This document shows positions 1-11,802 of a DNA stretch of 64,000 nt, in pieces. The stretch comes from Parapristionchus giblindavisi (Eukaryota > Nematoda > Chromadorea > Rhabditida > Diplogasteridae). Location: contig CALSFV010000027.1 in NCBI GenBank assembly GCA_943737045.1, positions 907,001-971,000 on the forward strand, written 5' to 3'. The translations under genes were made by a program, and so were the position numbers. The first letter of the stretch is position 1; each line of letters opens with the position of its first letter. Under the pieces are notes generated by a model. That model was given only the letters and a program-made list of their open reading frames with translations. It ran no database searches and was not told where the DNA came from.

Positions 1-543
1 CCTCAGGGCATAAAATCATTTTTGTTGGGAGCACCGATTTTGAGTCCCTACCGTTCAGAGGACAGGCCTTCTAAAATTATGGTTCCTGCGCAAGCAGCTT
101 TGCAATGTATGATATATTTATTTCCCTTATTTTGGTTTAGTTCCGATTCCTTTCAGACCCGTAGCAAAAGTTATGTTGAGGTCTACTCGGTGCGCGCTCG
201 TGTGCTTTCTCTCTCACTGCTCTCACCCCTGGGCCTCTATTGATGAAATTTCTAATTTGCAAAGCACCTATGCATGTTGGAGATGTTCACAAAATTTTTT
301 ACACTATTGCTGAACTTCGATCTTTGAACTTTGGATTTTTATTTTTACTCGCTGAAACAGAGTAGACCTCTTTGCTACGGGTCTGAAAGGAATCGGAACC
401 AAACCAAAATAAGGGAAATAAATATATGATACATTGCAAAGCTGGTTGCGCAGGAACCATAATTTTAGAAGACCTGCCCTCTGAACGGTAGGGTCTCAAA
501 ATGAGCACACCCAACAAAAAATATTTTATGCCCCGAGGGCAAA
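1..543. mobile_element. Inverted-repeat element, left end cut by window edge
   Basis: Bases about 1-175 reappear reverse-complemented at about 365-543. The ends read CCTCAGGGCATAAAAT on the left and TATTTTATGCCCCGAGGG on the right, so this is a palindromic non-autonomous transposon. Both arms give short look-alike ORFs (22-243 plus, 299-517 minus) that are mirror copies of the same DNA and are unlikely to be genes. The left terminus lies at or before base 1. Confidence 0.7.
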
Positions 544-559
544 TGACGAGCTATGATTA

Positions 560-1906
560 CCGTAATCTGGGGATAAACATTACTCGCCACTAGCATCATG
601 TTAGCACTTAGAACGGGTCGTTAGCACATCTAGAAGCTGAGCTTGAAATCGGAATCGGAGCAATTCCGGATTGTGTGACTGTGCAGCCCTAGTGGGGTTC
701 TACACCTTTCACAATGTTTCAGAAGAAAAGGACTTTTGACTAAAGAAATAAAATTTTTCAAAAATGTGTAATTCGATATCACTACGCAATAATGAACTAA
801 TGTAATATGGCCAACATAACAGGGTTGTATTCCTTGATAAATTCTGTTCATTGACTGAAAAGATCAGTTTGATTGATTTAGATTCAGCTTGATTTAGAAA
901 ATTGGAAAAATTACATAAAATATTTTTTGAAATAATATAAATATTTTTAAAATTAATATATTATGAAATATCAAACAACAGAGAATGCTGAAAAGGTATA
1001 TCTCCATTTTCGCAGCTGAGATATATCTTACCATTATTTTTATTTCGAGGTAATAGTCTTTGACCTATCTCTATTGACAACCAAAAAATTTGAGCTTATT
1101 TTCAATTTTTGTTGTTGTAAAAGCGATAGCACCAGTGGTTCCAATCGCAAGCGGAACGAACCGGAACGAGCCGGAACAGACTCTCTCACTAGGTGAATTA
1201 GCATGAAGCCGAAACGAGATTCAATGAGAGGTCGTTTCGCCCCGGTTTCGATAGGCTAATTGGCATTTGCCGAAACTAGACTCATTTCTCACCCGTTTCG
1301 TGAGGCATTCCGGTTTTCGACTCACCACCTCTACTGATCACTGTGTGACTTATCACATAATGATTATTATGTGAAACGAGAAAGCGGCAGGTTATTTGTA
1401 ATGGTGCGTTGCTACTTTTCATCTGCAATCAATATTTGCGTTGTCATTTTACATTATTTAGTTTTAACTCTAATCTGCATGCAAAACTACATTGGCACTT
1501 AAAAATAAATTTATGTATAATTATCCCTTCACAGATAAATTTATCACTTCTTGCCTTGTGGCGCAATGAGTATTGCGTGAAACAAAAAAACGAAAGCGAC
1601 AGGTTATTTGTAATTGCGTGTTCCTATTCCGCATATTTGCGCTATCATTTTGCATTTGATATAAATGAGATGTTGCATACTAACCAAATATCACAATAAA
1701 CTTTTTCGGTATCCAACATAATTGGGGTTCTACTGAAGCTGGCAAACCCCATTGAGTAGTGGTTCACTGTATAGAACTTACGGCGGAAACTGTGTTCCTC
1801 AAAATAGCATTTAGTACATTAGCATGTAAATTCATTATTTGTTCATTCAATGTTACTTTATTTAGTTTTACTTTAATGTGCATGCGACCGATTTTTCAGT
1901 AACCTA
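560..1906. other. Gene-free repeat-derived stretch
   Basis: No convincing exon was seen. The stretch contains a block at about 1140-1335 with CCGAAACTAGACTC words that recurs at 7520-7632. It also contains two copies (about 1373 and 1577) of a dispersed motif, GTGAAACGAGAAAGCG, found again near 5397, 6013, 14352, 25335, 25470, 25640 and 26295. The stretch 1400-1900 is paralogous to 13440-14320. Confidence 0.6.
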
Positions 1907-2138
1907 CACTCACAGAAAATTCCCTTAGGGAAGTTTTAGAACTGCATTTCCCTTAGGGAATAATTCCCTGATCTGCTGAGAATAACTTGTATGTAAGGCA
2001 TTTTTTACCAGGGAATTATTCCCTTAAAAAATTCCCTTACATATAAGGGATTTCCAATTTCAACCTGCATATGTACGAGCGCGTCTGATTAGAGATATCA
2101 TCACGTTCTACGAGAGTCCAAACATGTTCACATGGCTT

Positions 2139-2582
2139 ACTAGGGAATGGTATCTATGCCAGATGAAACTACGGGAAGTGACATACATAGCGACAATCAG
2201 CATGGCCGACTTAGTAAGAATCAATTTTCAAAGTCTGCTATTTATCGATTTTTTAAGCTAAACCCGTCACATATCCACCGCACGAATGACTGCCAAAAAA
2301 ATTTTTTTGGACTTAATTTCCATTAAAACAGCAATTTCATTGCTTAAATTACCGTACATACATTAAATGTTGTCGGGAGAATCGAATTCGTGTGCAAAAA
2401 GTGAAAAGAACAAAAAAATCAATTTTTGGATGTCTTACGTGCGGCGGATATGTGACGGGTTTAGCTTAAAAAATCGATAAATAGCAGACTTTGAAAATTG
2501 ATTCTTACTAAGTCGACCATGCTGATTATCGCTATGTAGGTCACTTCCCGTAGTTTCATCTGGCACAGATACCATTCCCTAG
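2139..2582. repeat. Hairpin inside the 3.45-kb element
   Basis: The arms 2139-2285 and 2440-2582 are near-perfect reverse complements around a 150-bp loop. Directly after the right arm, at 2583-2641, lies a short tRNA-like tail with B-box GGTTCGATTCC. It has no clear acceptor stem, so it is not a functional tRNA. Confidence 0.65.
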
Positions 2583-3614
2583 TTAGTGCCAAGAGTGTTG
2601 TGTAGTGATCCGAACCTCGTAGGTTCGATTCCTACCCAGTGTAAATCAACTTTGCCCATTTTTCTTATTGTTTAAATCTATTTCAAATCCCTTAAATGTA
2701 AGGCAATTATTCCCTTACGGGTAAGGGAAATAATTCCCTTATATAACTGGGAATAATTCTCTTGGGGTACCTTAGCCAGGGAATTATTCCCTTAAAAGGC
2801 GTTCTCGGTAAGAATGCAGTGAACGGGATGGAAGATGGCACAGTTGGTGAAAATCGTTTCTATGCGCTCAAACTTCACAGATGGAGTGCCTAGGGGTGGG
2901 ATACACTTCAGCCAAAAAATTGGACTCCAAATGTGATCTTTGATCTTTGATCTCGCGAAAAATAACGTTAAGATTTTCCTATTTTGTTATATACCATTCG
3001 AAAGAGAGCAAAAAGTTATGCTAGAATATAAATTTTCATAGTTCTAGGTTTAGCATAGCTCCCGTAATGTGCGAAAAACCAATTTTTTTGGACGTTTTCA
3101 ATCTTTAAAAAAATAAATCAGCACTTTACAATAATCTCCGGGGAATTCCACTGACGCTATCTTGTAGCAAATTTCATGTAGAATTTAATAAAAATTAATT
3201 GAGTAAAATCGATTTTGTCGGAATATCACTTTTAAGCTATCGCCCGATCGAGCTCATTTTCCTAGGGTGGGTTCGAACCCCACCCCAGAACAATGTTTTT
3301 TGCTGATTTTTCGCTGGCTTTCCAATGCTGCCCAAGGCTTTTGCCAATGTGTATGACCTTAAGAAAGTGGTTTTCTTTACATATTTAGCTGATAAAGTAT
3401 GCAAATGATGAGTTCTTGACTCTACTATAAAGTCACGATCGCTGAATAGCTCGAGAGAGTTACTTTATTCTATAAAATGATAGGGCACGTCTGTTTGTTT
3501 GTTTTTTTTTTGTTTGTGTGTCCGTCACACGCTCTTTCTCCTTTAGGATTCCTTTAGTATTGTTTAGAAACACTACATCGGGCATGCAAATGTACGACTC
3601 TGTCGTATGACAGT

Positions 3615-3735
3615 TACCTGGTTGATCCTGCCAGCGGTGATATGCTCAGATAAAAGATTAAGCCATGCATGCCTGCGAACAAGCCTCATTTGGGGGCAAA
3701 CCATTAGTACGGTTCCAGATTCGGACAAGCTCAAC
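3615..3735 (+). pseudogene. 18S rRNA 5'-end fragment (left arm)
   Basis: The sequence begins exactly at the universal eukaryotic SSU start TACCTGGTTGATCCTGCCAG and keeps GATTAAGCCATGCATG at about 3656-3671. After about 80-120 bases the match to standard SSU rRNA decays. It lies within one arm of a palindromic transposon and is far too short to be a working gene. Confidence 0.85.
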
Positions 3736-4519
3736 AAATCGATGTTCACGATTGAAAGAGGGTAAGAGAGAGAAAAAATGAGTAGGACTGTGATTGGTTA
3801 TAGGAGAAAGAAACGGTGGGAGCTCTATAGGGGGAGAAGGAGGGGTCGGAGATATATTTTATCTACATGCACACGCATGCAACGACACATGAAAATTATA
3901 TGAACAAAAATAAATAGGTGATGATATTGACTTCGCTATCTAGAAGAAAGAAATAAATGAAAGGTGACTCGGGGCGGGGTTGGGGAATGGGGGGGGGGGG
4001 GGGGGGGGTGAAAAGGATCTCCATACTTGATCAGTGGTCCCACTCGTAGATTATCTTGGTTGCACATGGAGCGTGAGCAAGGAGCAGTGGACGAAGCTGC
4101 ATGGAATGAACAGTGGATGAGGCTGCATGGAACCGTGAGGATTCGGTTATTGTAGATAGTTGAGATGACCAAGACCAAAGATCAGAATGGAGATAAGCAA
4201 CAAGGTGGAATGGATAGGTGCTAAAGGAAGAGCAAATATACAAAACTTTACACAGAAATGAGATCACTTAATACATTCGAATGTAACAATAGAGATAAGA
4301 GAGAGAGAGATAAGTTCCACCTTCTTCTGGTGCAAAACATCACCGTGCCGAATTGTAGAAAACTGAGGATCGAAAGGTTACAGAATTTGTATGCTTGTCG
4401 TTGTTAGATGGCCCCTCCTTCTCCCCTATAGAGCTCCCATCGTTTCTTTCTCCTATAACCAATCACAGTCCTTCTCATTTTTCTCTCTCTTACCCTCTTT
4501 CAATCGTGAACATCGATTT

Positions 4520-4640
4520 GTTGAGCTTGTCCGAATCTGGAACCGTACTAATGGTTTGCCCCCAAATGAGGCTTGTTCGCAGGCATGCATGGCTTAATCT
4601 TTTATCTGAGCATATCACCGCTGGCAGTATCAACCAGGTA
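4520..4640 (-). pseudogene. 18S rRNA 5'-end fragment (right arm)
   Basis: This is the inverted partner of the 3615 fragment, starting at base 4640 on the minus strand. It differs by at least one base (GATACTGCC for GATCCTGCC), so the arms have begun to diverge. The two fragments face each other across the loop. Confidence 0.85.
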
Positions 4641-5447
4641 ACTGTCATACGACAGAGTCGTACATTTGCATGCCCGATGTAGTGTTTCTAAACAATACTA
4701 AAGGAATCCTAAAGGAGAAAGGGCGTGTGACGGACACACAAACAAAAAAAAAACAAAAAAACTTTCTAAAGGTCATACACATTGGCAAAAGCCTTGGGCA
4801 GCATTGGAAAGCCAGCGAAAAATCAGCAAAAAACATTGTCCTGGGGTGGGGTTCGAACCCACCCTAGGAAAATGAGCTCGATCGGGCGATAGCGCTGGCT
4901 TAAAAGTGATATTCCGACAAAATCGATTTTTCTCAATTAATTTTTATTAATTTCTACATGAAATTTGCTACAAGATAGCGTCAGTGGAATTCCCCGGAGA
5001 TTATTGTAAAGTGCTGATTTATTTTTTTTAAGATTGAAAACGTCCAAAAAAATTAGTTTTTCGCACATTACGGGAGCTATACTAGACCTAGAACTCTGAA
5101 AATTTATATTCTAGCATAACTTTTTGCTCTCTTTCGAATGGTATATAACAAAATAGGAAAATCTTAACGTTATTTTTCGCGAGATCAAAGATCAAAGATC
5201 ACATTCGGAGTCCAATTTTTTGGCTGAAGTGTATCCCACCACTAGGCACTCCATCTGTGAAGTTTGAGCGCATAGAAACGATTTTCACCAACTGTGCCAC
5301 TTTGCTTGCCGTCTTAGCGAGAACGCCTTTTAAATATAAGGGAAATTTCTGTGAGTGTATTGATCACCGCGTAAAATGTCGCACAATGAGGATTGCATGA
5401 AACGAGAAAGCGACAGGTAACTCGTAATTGTGTAGATTGAATGATAA

Positions 5448-5815
5448 CTCTGCAATTTTAGGGGTGCCAATAATTTGGTCGAAGTGGGGCCAATAATTTG
5501 GTGGATCGTAAAAGTTGACCCTAAAATTTGGCTACCAGACAAGCCCCACTTTTAAAGTTGAGTCAATAATTTGGCGGTTGAGCCAATAATTTGGTTAGAA
5601 GTGGGTCTATTATTTTAGTCCAAAATTTTAGCCAAACTTTGGCTACAATTTTAGCTAAACTTTAGCCAAACTTTGTCTAAAATTTTAGACCACCAAATTA
5701 TTGACTCAACTTTAAAAGTGGGGCTTCTCTGGTAGCCACATTTTAGGCATCCAAAAATGTTCGACCAAATTATTGCCCCCCCCCCCCCCCTAAAATTGCA
5801 GAGAATGGAATGTGT
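5448..5815. mobile_element. Palindromic MITE with CAATAATTTGG motifs
   Basis: The ends TCTGCAATTTTAGGGG and CCCCTAAAATTGCAGAG are inverted repeats. The interior is a dense set of direct and inverted copies of CCAATAATTTGG-type words. A poly-C run at about 5776-5791 lies near the right end. No ORF of note. Confidence 0.7.
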
Positions 5816-6960
5816 ACTGCATAAAGAGAATGGTGGTATACGTCATATTACCAATGGTTAACCTTCTCATCCCTCATCCCTCATCTCAGTACACCAATGT
5901 GTACGCCTGATAAAGATTGATTTGAACAAATTATTTTGATAACATGCTGCTACTAGAACGCTTCTCCGACTCGCATTGATCATTGAAGGAATTGTCCACG
6001 CTATGGGCATTATGTGAAACAAGAAAGCGGCAGGTTTGTACCCCACATGGGCGCCGACATGGGGGGTCCCCCCTGTAAGAATAGGGCTTTTCGAATTTTG
6101 TGGAATTTCTCCTGTAAAATTAACCATGGTATAGGTAATATTATCCAGTGCGTGAACTAGCCAAGACATCCGGGAAATAACAGATATCGAATAACGACTA
6201 TCTATAGACCAAATCAACGCGCGAGAAGAATTATAATAAAAAAAAACATTATAAAAATATTTTTAAAAATTTTAAAAAAATTAATTCGAAGTATATGTAT
6301 GTAAACGTAAACGTGTGCATCTATTACAACGATTATAATCTATATGCCAAATCAACTTGAGCTATGTCAGTAAATTATCGATCAGTTGGATAGTTTGCGT
6401 GCGATCTTGTCCATGAACAGTTGAGAGTCACTTCAAAACGCTCATAGATCAAAGATCAAACTACAAACTATAATTACTCAATCGAATTTCTCGTTTTATT
6501 GATTCAACACAAAGAATACACACATAATTTATCACAAGCAAAGGTAGAACATAGTCAAAAATGCATATGGCTTCGGGTTACTGTAGCTTAGTTCGACATA
6601 TACCCTAACCAGGCTTATGGTAGCTTGGTTAGTTAGAATTAAATAAGGTTACGGTAGATCTATCGTAGACTGACATGATACAATCGAAAGAAAGAGCTAG
6701 GAGATATTATGCAGGCGAAATTCACAGGGTTACCGGAGAGGTAGAGAGGGACAGGATGATTTCAGATATACGGTTTAAAGTTCAAAGATCAAATACTCGA
6801 GGAAAAGAACAACATTGGTTATGTGTGCTGGCTCTCAGAGTGGAGATTAATAAAGTGTTAAAATGAAAAAGTAATAGTAAAGTTGAATCACGATATGGTT
6901 TCGGGGTAGAAAGATCAAGAATCAAAGATCACATATTCGAAATGGGAAAATTGCACATTG
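5816..6960. other. CDC45 downstream flank, duplicated copy
   Basis: No gene is supported. Most of the stretch is paralogous to 16205-17850. Both carry the same words, such as AACTAGCCAAGACATCCGGG and CGATCTTGTCCA, lying downstream of a CDC45 3' end. A partial MITE with CCGACATGGGGGGTCCCCC lies near 6050. Confidence 0.6.
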
Positions 6961-9010
6961 TAGTTTGTAGTCCCTCAGACAGTCTCAATTAGAGTCTGCA
7001 ACTGGTCGAAGAAACGAAGGCGGTTCTCGTTCTTGAGAAGGATCACTGAAGTTACAAACTGTTTTTTAAAACTATTCTGCATGAAAAAGGCAGTGCGAAA
7101 CACACATGCGCCTGGCACATTTAATGAATGATCAAAGTGATTTGAATAAAGTTAATAAATTATTTAATTTAAAAATCGATATCAATATAGCACCCACTAT
7201 TCGGATCGAAGAACTCCCTCCGCACACTGATTCCAGGTAGCTTGGCGGCGCGCTCAAACGCACGACCCATGAATCTGCAAAAGAAACATTTGTTGCATAC
7301 GGTAGCCTATGCTGCCTACGGTATAGATATATGGAAATTATAGTTATATAGAACATGTACAGTGTTATAGATAGCATGATCTAGCAGTCGACTAGGTATC
7401 GTTGAATCTTGTACAATGCAGTCTTTCGATACGCTGTGAAACAAGAATTCCACGGGATCAATTCATCAACAGCACTCATTGTTTTTTTGCTGTTACTATT
7501 ACTATCATAGGTCGAATAGCTAGGTTATGCCGAAACGAGAGTCGTTTCGCCCCGGTTTCGCTAGGGTAATTGGCATTTGCCGAAACTAGACTCATTTCTC
7601 TCCCGTTCCGGTGTTCGACTCACCACCTCTAATTACAACTCACGATTTGAGATGAGAATCAGCGTAGGACGTCGCCAGTGGCATGATACCCAACACGAGC
7701 TGCCAGCCTGAAACTTTTAAAAATCAATAAATCATTCAACCAGCCAAAAGTCCACAACATGTGTTTTCACAAACCACCTTCACAGAACCAAAATCACCAT
7801 CGACTTGAATGGGACAACTATCAATCTCTAATCAATCAATAAACTACCGTACCCTCAATCAATAAACTATCGTACCCTCTTCCTCGTATGGCAGAGCAAC
7901 GTGCATTTCGCCCCTTCTTGCTGACCGAGAAAACAGTGGCTAGGAAGTGAGAGAAGGCGAGGAGAGCAGGACGGGACAGTAGACATGACTCCCTGACAAA
8001 TGGACAATTAAGCATAGCGGCCAAAACACCATCAAGCACATTATTAATTTAATATATATTTAAACATATTCTCGCCGTAATATTTATGTGCAAAACATCT
8101 ATTTGTACTTTTTTTTTAAATTATCATTAACTGAACAATCAGAGATAATCAATAGTTGTCAATGAAACATCTAAAAACATCTATGAAACTATGATAGTTG
8201 GCTATGGATCTAGTTCAGGGTGTCCAAATGCAAAGATCAAGAAGAAAGACCAAAAGTCAAAGATCAAAGATCACAAATGTCTACCTCGGTCGTTAGGGGC
8301 GAGAAGAGGTAAAAGTGTCCATTGGGTATGATCTCTGCTTGATTGATCGCGATGCCCACATTGGTCCAGATTCCTTCCAGCTCAGACTGAAATCAATCAA
8401 TCAATCAATAAACTATTTACAACTAATCAATAAATACAGTATCTTAAGCCAATAAACTATCAACAACTATGACCTACACTGCACACACCGAGAGATACCA
8501 TAAAAAAGCCTCAGAAACACTGATTATCGATTGATAGGTACAGTATGACGAGTGTGAATATGATCAATCAATACTTCTCCACCGTACCTTCGTTACTCCG
8601 ATCATCTTGTGCAGTTGTGACATGTCAGTCGAGGCCGTGAGGAATGATCCAATATTTTTAAAAATTTAAATTTAACTTTTAATTTTAATAGATTTTTAAA
8701 TATAAAACTATAAATGTTTAATATTATTTATATTTTGAATATTTAAAAAATATTTTTAAATAGCCGAGGACACCAAAGCCAATGCAAGAAAAATGAAGAA
8801 TCAATAAAAAACCACAAAAGAAACCTCAGCAACGCTCGACAGTCTTCGAATCGATCGGTGAGCAACTTTGATGGACAACCGTCGAGCCTAAAGAATATAA
8901 TAAAATGTAATGAAATAAATAAATAAATTTTAAAAATCTTTGCACATTAGTTCCACTGTTCTTTTGAACATCAAGCTTGTACAAATAATGATTAGGAATG
9001 TGCTCCCAAT

Positions 9011-9509
9011 CAGGGCTGGGATTTGACGGATTTGACGGATTGACGGCATCCATCCGTCAAATTATTTTTTGACGAAAACCGTCAAATTTTATCCGTCAAA
9101 TCCGTCAAAAAATAAAGCGACAATAAAAGCTGAAATGGGCGAGCATAATCAATAAAAGTATGTAATTTTTAAATTATATATTTTCAACTACCATCCCTTT
9201 ATTTTTCACGATAAATGAAGTACTGTAAATGTGTTCAGTAATGAACACAATCGCTTTTCGTCATGTAATAAGAACATCCAAATTTATGATTTTGAATAAT
9301 TAACTACGAATCGATGTTTATCTTATGTCGTTGTGCTATTATGTTGCTTTCAGTTGAAAACCATTGGTAAAAGATGATTTTGAATTGAGCAAGAGGCAAT
9401 TACAATATTTTGACGAATTTGACGGATTTGACGGTATTTGACGGATTTTCTAACCGTCAAATTGACGTTTTGACGAATCCGTCAAATTTTCATTTTACGC
9501 CCAGCCCTG
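9011..9509. mobile_element. hAT-like MITE 1 of a tandem pair
   Basis: The ends CAGGGCTGGG and CCCAGCCCTG are inverted repeats of the kind seen in hAT elements. They are flanked by an 8-bp duplication CTCCCAAT at 9003-9010 and 9510-9517. The interior is built of repeated TTTGACGGATT words near both ends. No transposase. Confidence 0.9.
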
Positions 9510-9517
9510 CTCCCAAT

Positions 9518-10035
9518 CAGGGGCGTGCATTTCTCGTTTCTCGATTTCTCGAATTTCTTGATTTCTCGACTTTTTTCGAGAAAATTTCTCGTCGAGAAAT
9601 TTCTCGATTTTTATTCGAGAAAAAAATTTAAAATAGATTTAAATTTCTATTAACAGTGAAATATGTGCTTAATAAATTCTCTTTTAGAGTCAAATTGTTC
9701 TTACTACGTCATGACATTGTCTTATTGTTTGCAAATCGCCAAATATAACTTCAATTCTATTATATTTCTTAGCGTTAATATATCTCCTTGGTGGGTTGTC
9801 ACATCAAAAATATTCAGGTTTCATGTATTCAGTGTTATTCTTTTTGTTTTGGGCAATGATATCATCTATAAATGTTATTATTGTTGGAAATGAGATAAAA
9901 AGTTATGAAAGCGAATTTTATTAAATTTGAAAAATTTTTGTCGATTTTCTCGAATTTCTCGGATTTATCGAAAAAATAAATCGAGAAATCTTATTCGAGA
10001 AATTTTTCTCGAAATTTTTTTCTCGCACACCCCTG
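9518..10035. mobile_element. hAT-like MITE 2 of a tandem pair
   Basis: It begins CAGGGGCGTGC and ends CGCACACCCCTG, with CTCCCAAT at 9510-9517 and again at 10036-10043. Both ends are rich in TTTCTCGA words that can pair with each other. It shares its left target duplication with the element just before it. Confidence 0.9.
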
Positions 10036-10360
10036 CTCCCAATTCGTTGTCAAATGAATCGTGTCCTTTCAAACAAAGCGCTCGTTATAAATGGAACGAA
10101 ACCGGAAAGAACCAGGTCGGTCTGAGACACTCAACACCAAACAGAATTACGCAAAAAAATGGGCAACCCGTGCACACTTTTTACGGGAAAGCGGGAAAAA
10201 GCATTTTAAAAAATTAATTGACATACACACTGTTCGGAAACATCACTAGATCATCATTGTAATTGATTCAAATTAATGTTGATTAAAATGTTATGAAACG
10301 TGAATGACACGGGAAAAATTCATCAATAGAACTAATTGTATTATGCGTACATTTGCCCAT

Positions 10361-10431
10361 AGGTCGAATAGCTATGTTACACATTTTCGAACTTCGGTCA
10401 GGCTTCGTAGTTTGTAGCGTACTTTTCTACC
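10361..10431. mobile_element. Short CATAGGTCGAA-family fragment
   Basis: It starts CATAGGTCGAATAGCTA and continues with ACTTCGGTCAGG and GTACTTTTC. It is a degenerate, shortened member of the family described at 32444 and 46614. Confidence 0.55.
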
Positions 10432-10799
10432 TGAGCATTTGTCTTGCACCGTCACTATAACGCATTTTTAAGCAGGCGCGTAAGGCAACTTTAACGTCGC
10501 ATTACCATCACTATTCCTATTATGGTTGTACGGGACGGTGTTAAGTGCCTAACAAACGTTAAACGTTAAACGCGTGACATTAACGTCAGATTGAACGCAT
10601 GTATATCGTTGAATATCGTTTAAACGCGTGATATCGTTCAGATTGAAATATGGTCATCCTCACCAGCATCCGAGTGCGCGAGCCACGTCAAAGGCCGATA
10701 CTCTCTCGTTGAAGCCGAGATGAACAAAGAAAGAGGCGAACTTGGTCTCCATCGCTGCTTCAAGTAGACTAACCACCTGTAATTAATCAGTCCGATGAT

Positions 10800-11328
10800 T
10801 ATCCCACTATATGAGGCCGTTTGCGTAAGACTCGACTAAGTGCCGGCACAGTCAAAAAATCAAATTTTGTGTATGGGGGTTCTCAAGGGTGCTAATGACG
10901 ATGGTGATGTTCATTTTACACATAGAACCACCGTTGAGGCCAGACGACGTCGGGTTGAAATCGCGTTTTTAGTCTTTTCTCGTCATCCGATGGTGTCAAA
11001 ATTTGCAAACTATGCCACCTGAGACAGATTTTGATGGTGATCACGTCTGTCTAATTCATTTTTCATGAAATAGTTTCAGAAATTTTCAAAAATAGAATTT
11101 CTCTCAAAGGTAAAAGTGTATTTTGCGAGATGCATAGATCGGACCAGAATGGCTTAAGGATCTCATGGAAAACATTTCAGCCAATTTGCTCCCGCGAAAT
11201 TCGAGAAAATCAACTTTTAATGTAATCATTTTGCCATTGAAGTGGAGGCAAGAGGCGAGAGAGTGTTACTGTGCTAGAGAGCAGAGAGACACTCTCTCGT
11301 CCACTCCCCTTCCTTCCAATTACCGTAC
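10800..11328. other. Breakpoint region, no gene seen
   Basis: Homology with the intact CDC45 intron 12 stops near 10810, which marks the edge of duplication copy A. Beyond that no exon, RNA gene or clear transposon end could be recognised. Confidence 0.5.
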
Positions 11329-11595
11329 CTTCGTCACTCCGATCATCTTGTGCAGTTGTGACATGTCCGTCGACGCCGTGAGGAAGGATCTAATTTTTTT
11401 AATTTAAATTTTAATAGATTTTTAAATATGATGTTGTTAAATATTATTTATATTTTAAATATTATTTTTAAATAGCCGAGGCCAAAGGCAATGCAAGAAA
11501 AATGAAGGATAAATCAAAAAGCACAAAATAAACCTCAGCAACGCTCGACAGTCTTCAAATCGATCCGCGAGCAACTTGGATGGACAACCGTCGAG
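11329..11595 (-). pseudogene. CDC45 pseudo-exons 14 and 15 (fragment D)
   Basis: Exon 15 is present at 11329-11389 with its acceptor intact. Exon 14 is present from 11534 to about 11595, but its acceptor region is altered (GAGCGAGAAA in place of GAGCCTAAA). The pair lies outside copy A, so it represents another duplication event. The sequence immediately to the right switches to plus-strand homology. Confidence 0.85.
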
Positions 11596-11802
11596 CGAGA
11601 AATATTGATTGATCATATTCACACTCGTTATACTGTATCAATCAATAATCAGTGTTTCTGTGGTTTGCTGTATAATTCTCTCGGTATATGCAGAGTAGGT
11701 CAGGTGTTTATTGATTAGATGTATGTGGATAATGTATTGATTGATTAGTTATAAATATTTTATTGATTGATTAGTTGTAAATAGTTTATTGATTGATTTC
11801 AG

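Larger units (their letters stand above)
1907..5357. mobile_element. 3.45-kb TIR element with nested palindromes, 18S fragments and tRNA-like boxes
   Basis: The left end TA|CACTCACAGAAA and right end TTTCTGTGAGTG|TA are inverted repeats flanked by TA, as in Tc1/mariner-type insertions. Inside are two nested palindromes: about 2139-2582, and about 2795-5335, whose arms are roughly 1 kb each around a loop at about 3850-4390. Each large arm carries an 18S rRNA 5' fragment and a perfect stem reading GGGTTCGAACCCC-like, a B-box-like or T-arm-like module. No transposase is visible, so the element is non-autonomous. A paralogous stretch at 14265-14345 has the same flanks without the insertion, which dates it after that duplication. 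Confidence 0.75.
6975..10776 (-). pseudogene. CDC45 exons 13-20, duplicated pseudogene copy A
   Basis: Eight blocks match exons 13-20 of the intact gene in order: 10664-10776, 8825-8887, 8588-8648, 8285-8386, 7876-7992, 7644-7707, 7198-7274 and 6975-7045. Several defects show it is broken. Exon 15 has GG instead of AG at its acceptor (8649-8650). Exon 16 carries one extra base (102 instead of 101), giving a frameshift. Exon 17 lacks 11 bases (117 instead of 128), a second frameshift. There are no copies of exons 1-12, so it has no start. Intron 13 of this copy holds two back-to-back hAT MITEs missing from the intact gene. Exon 20 still keeps its frame and stop, which points to recent decay. 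Confidence 0.9.

Noticed and set aside
3992..4009. Poly-G run as a regulatory quadruplex
   Set aside because: A single homopolymer in a transposon loop; several similar G or C runs in this window lie in repeats and may be length-unstable.
3900..4390. Possible further 18S or ITS sequence in the loop of the palindrome
   Set aside because: No recognisable rRNA core motif after the first 120 bases on either arm.
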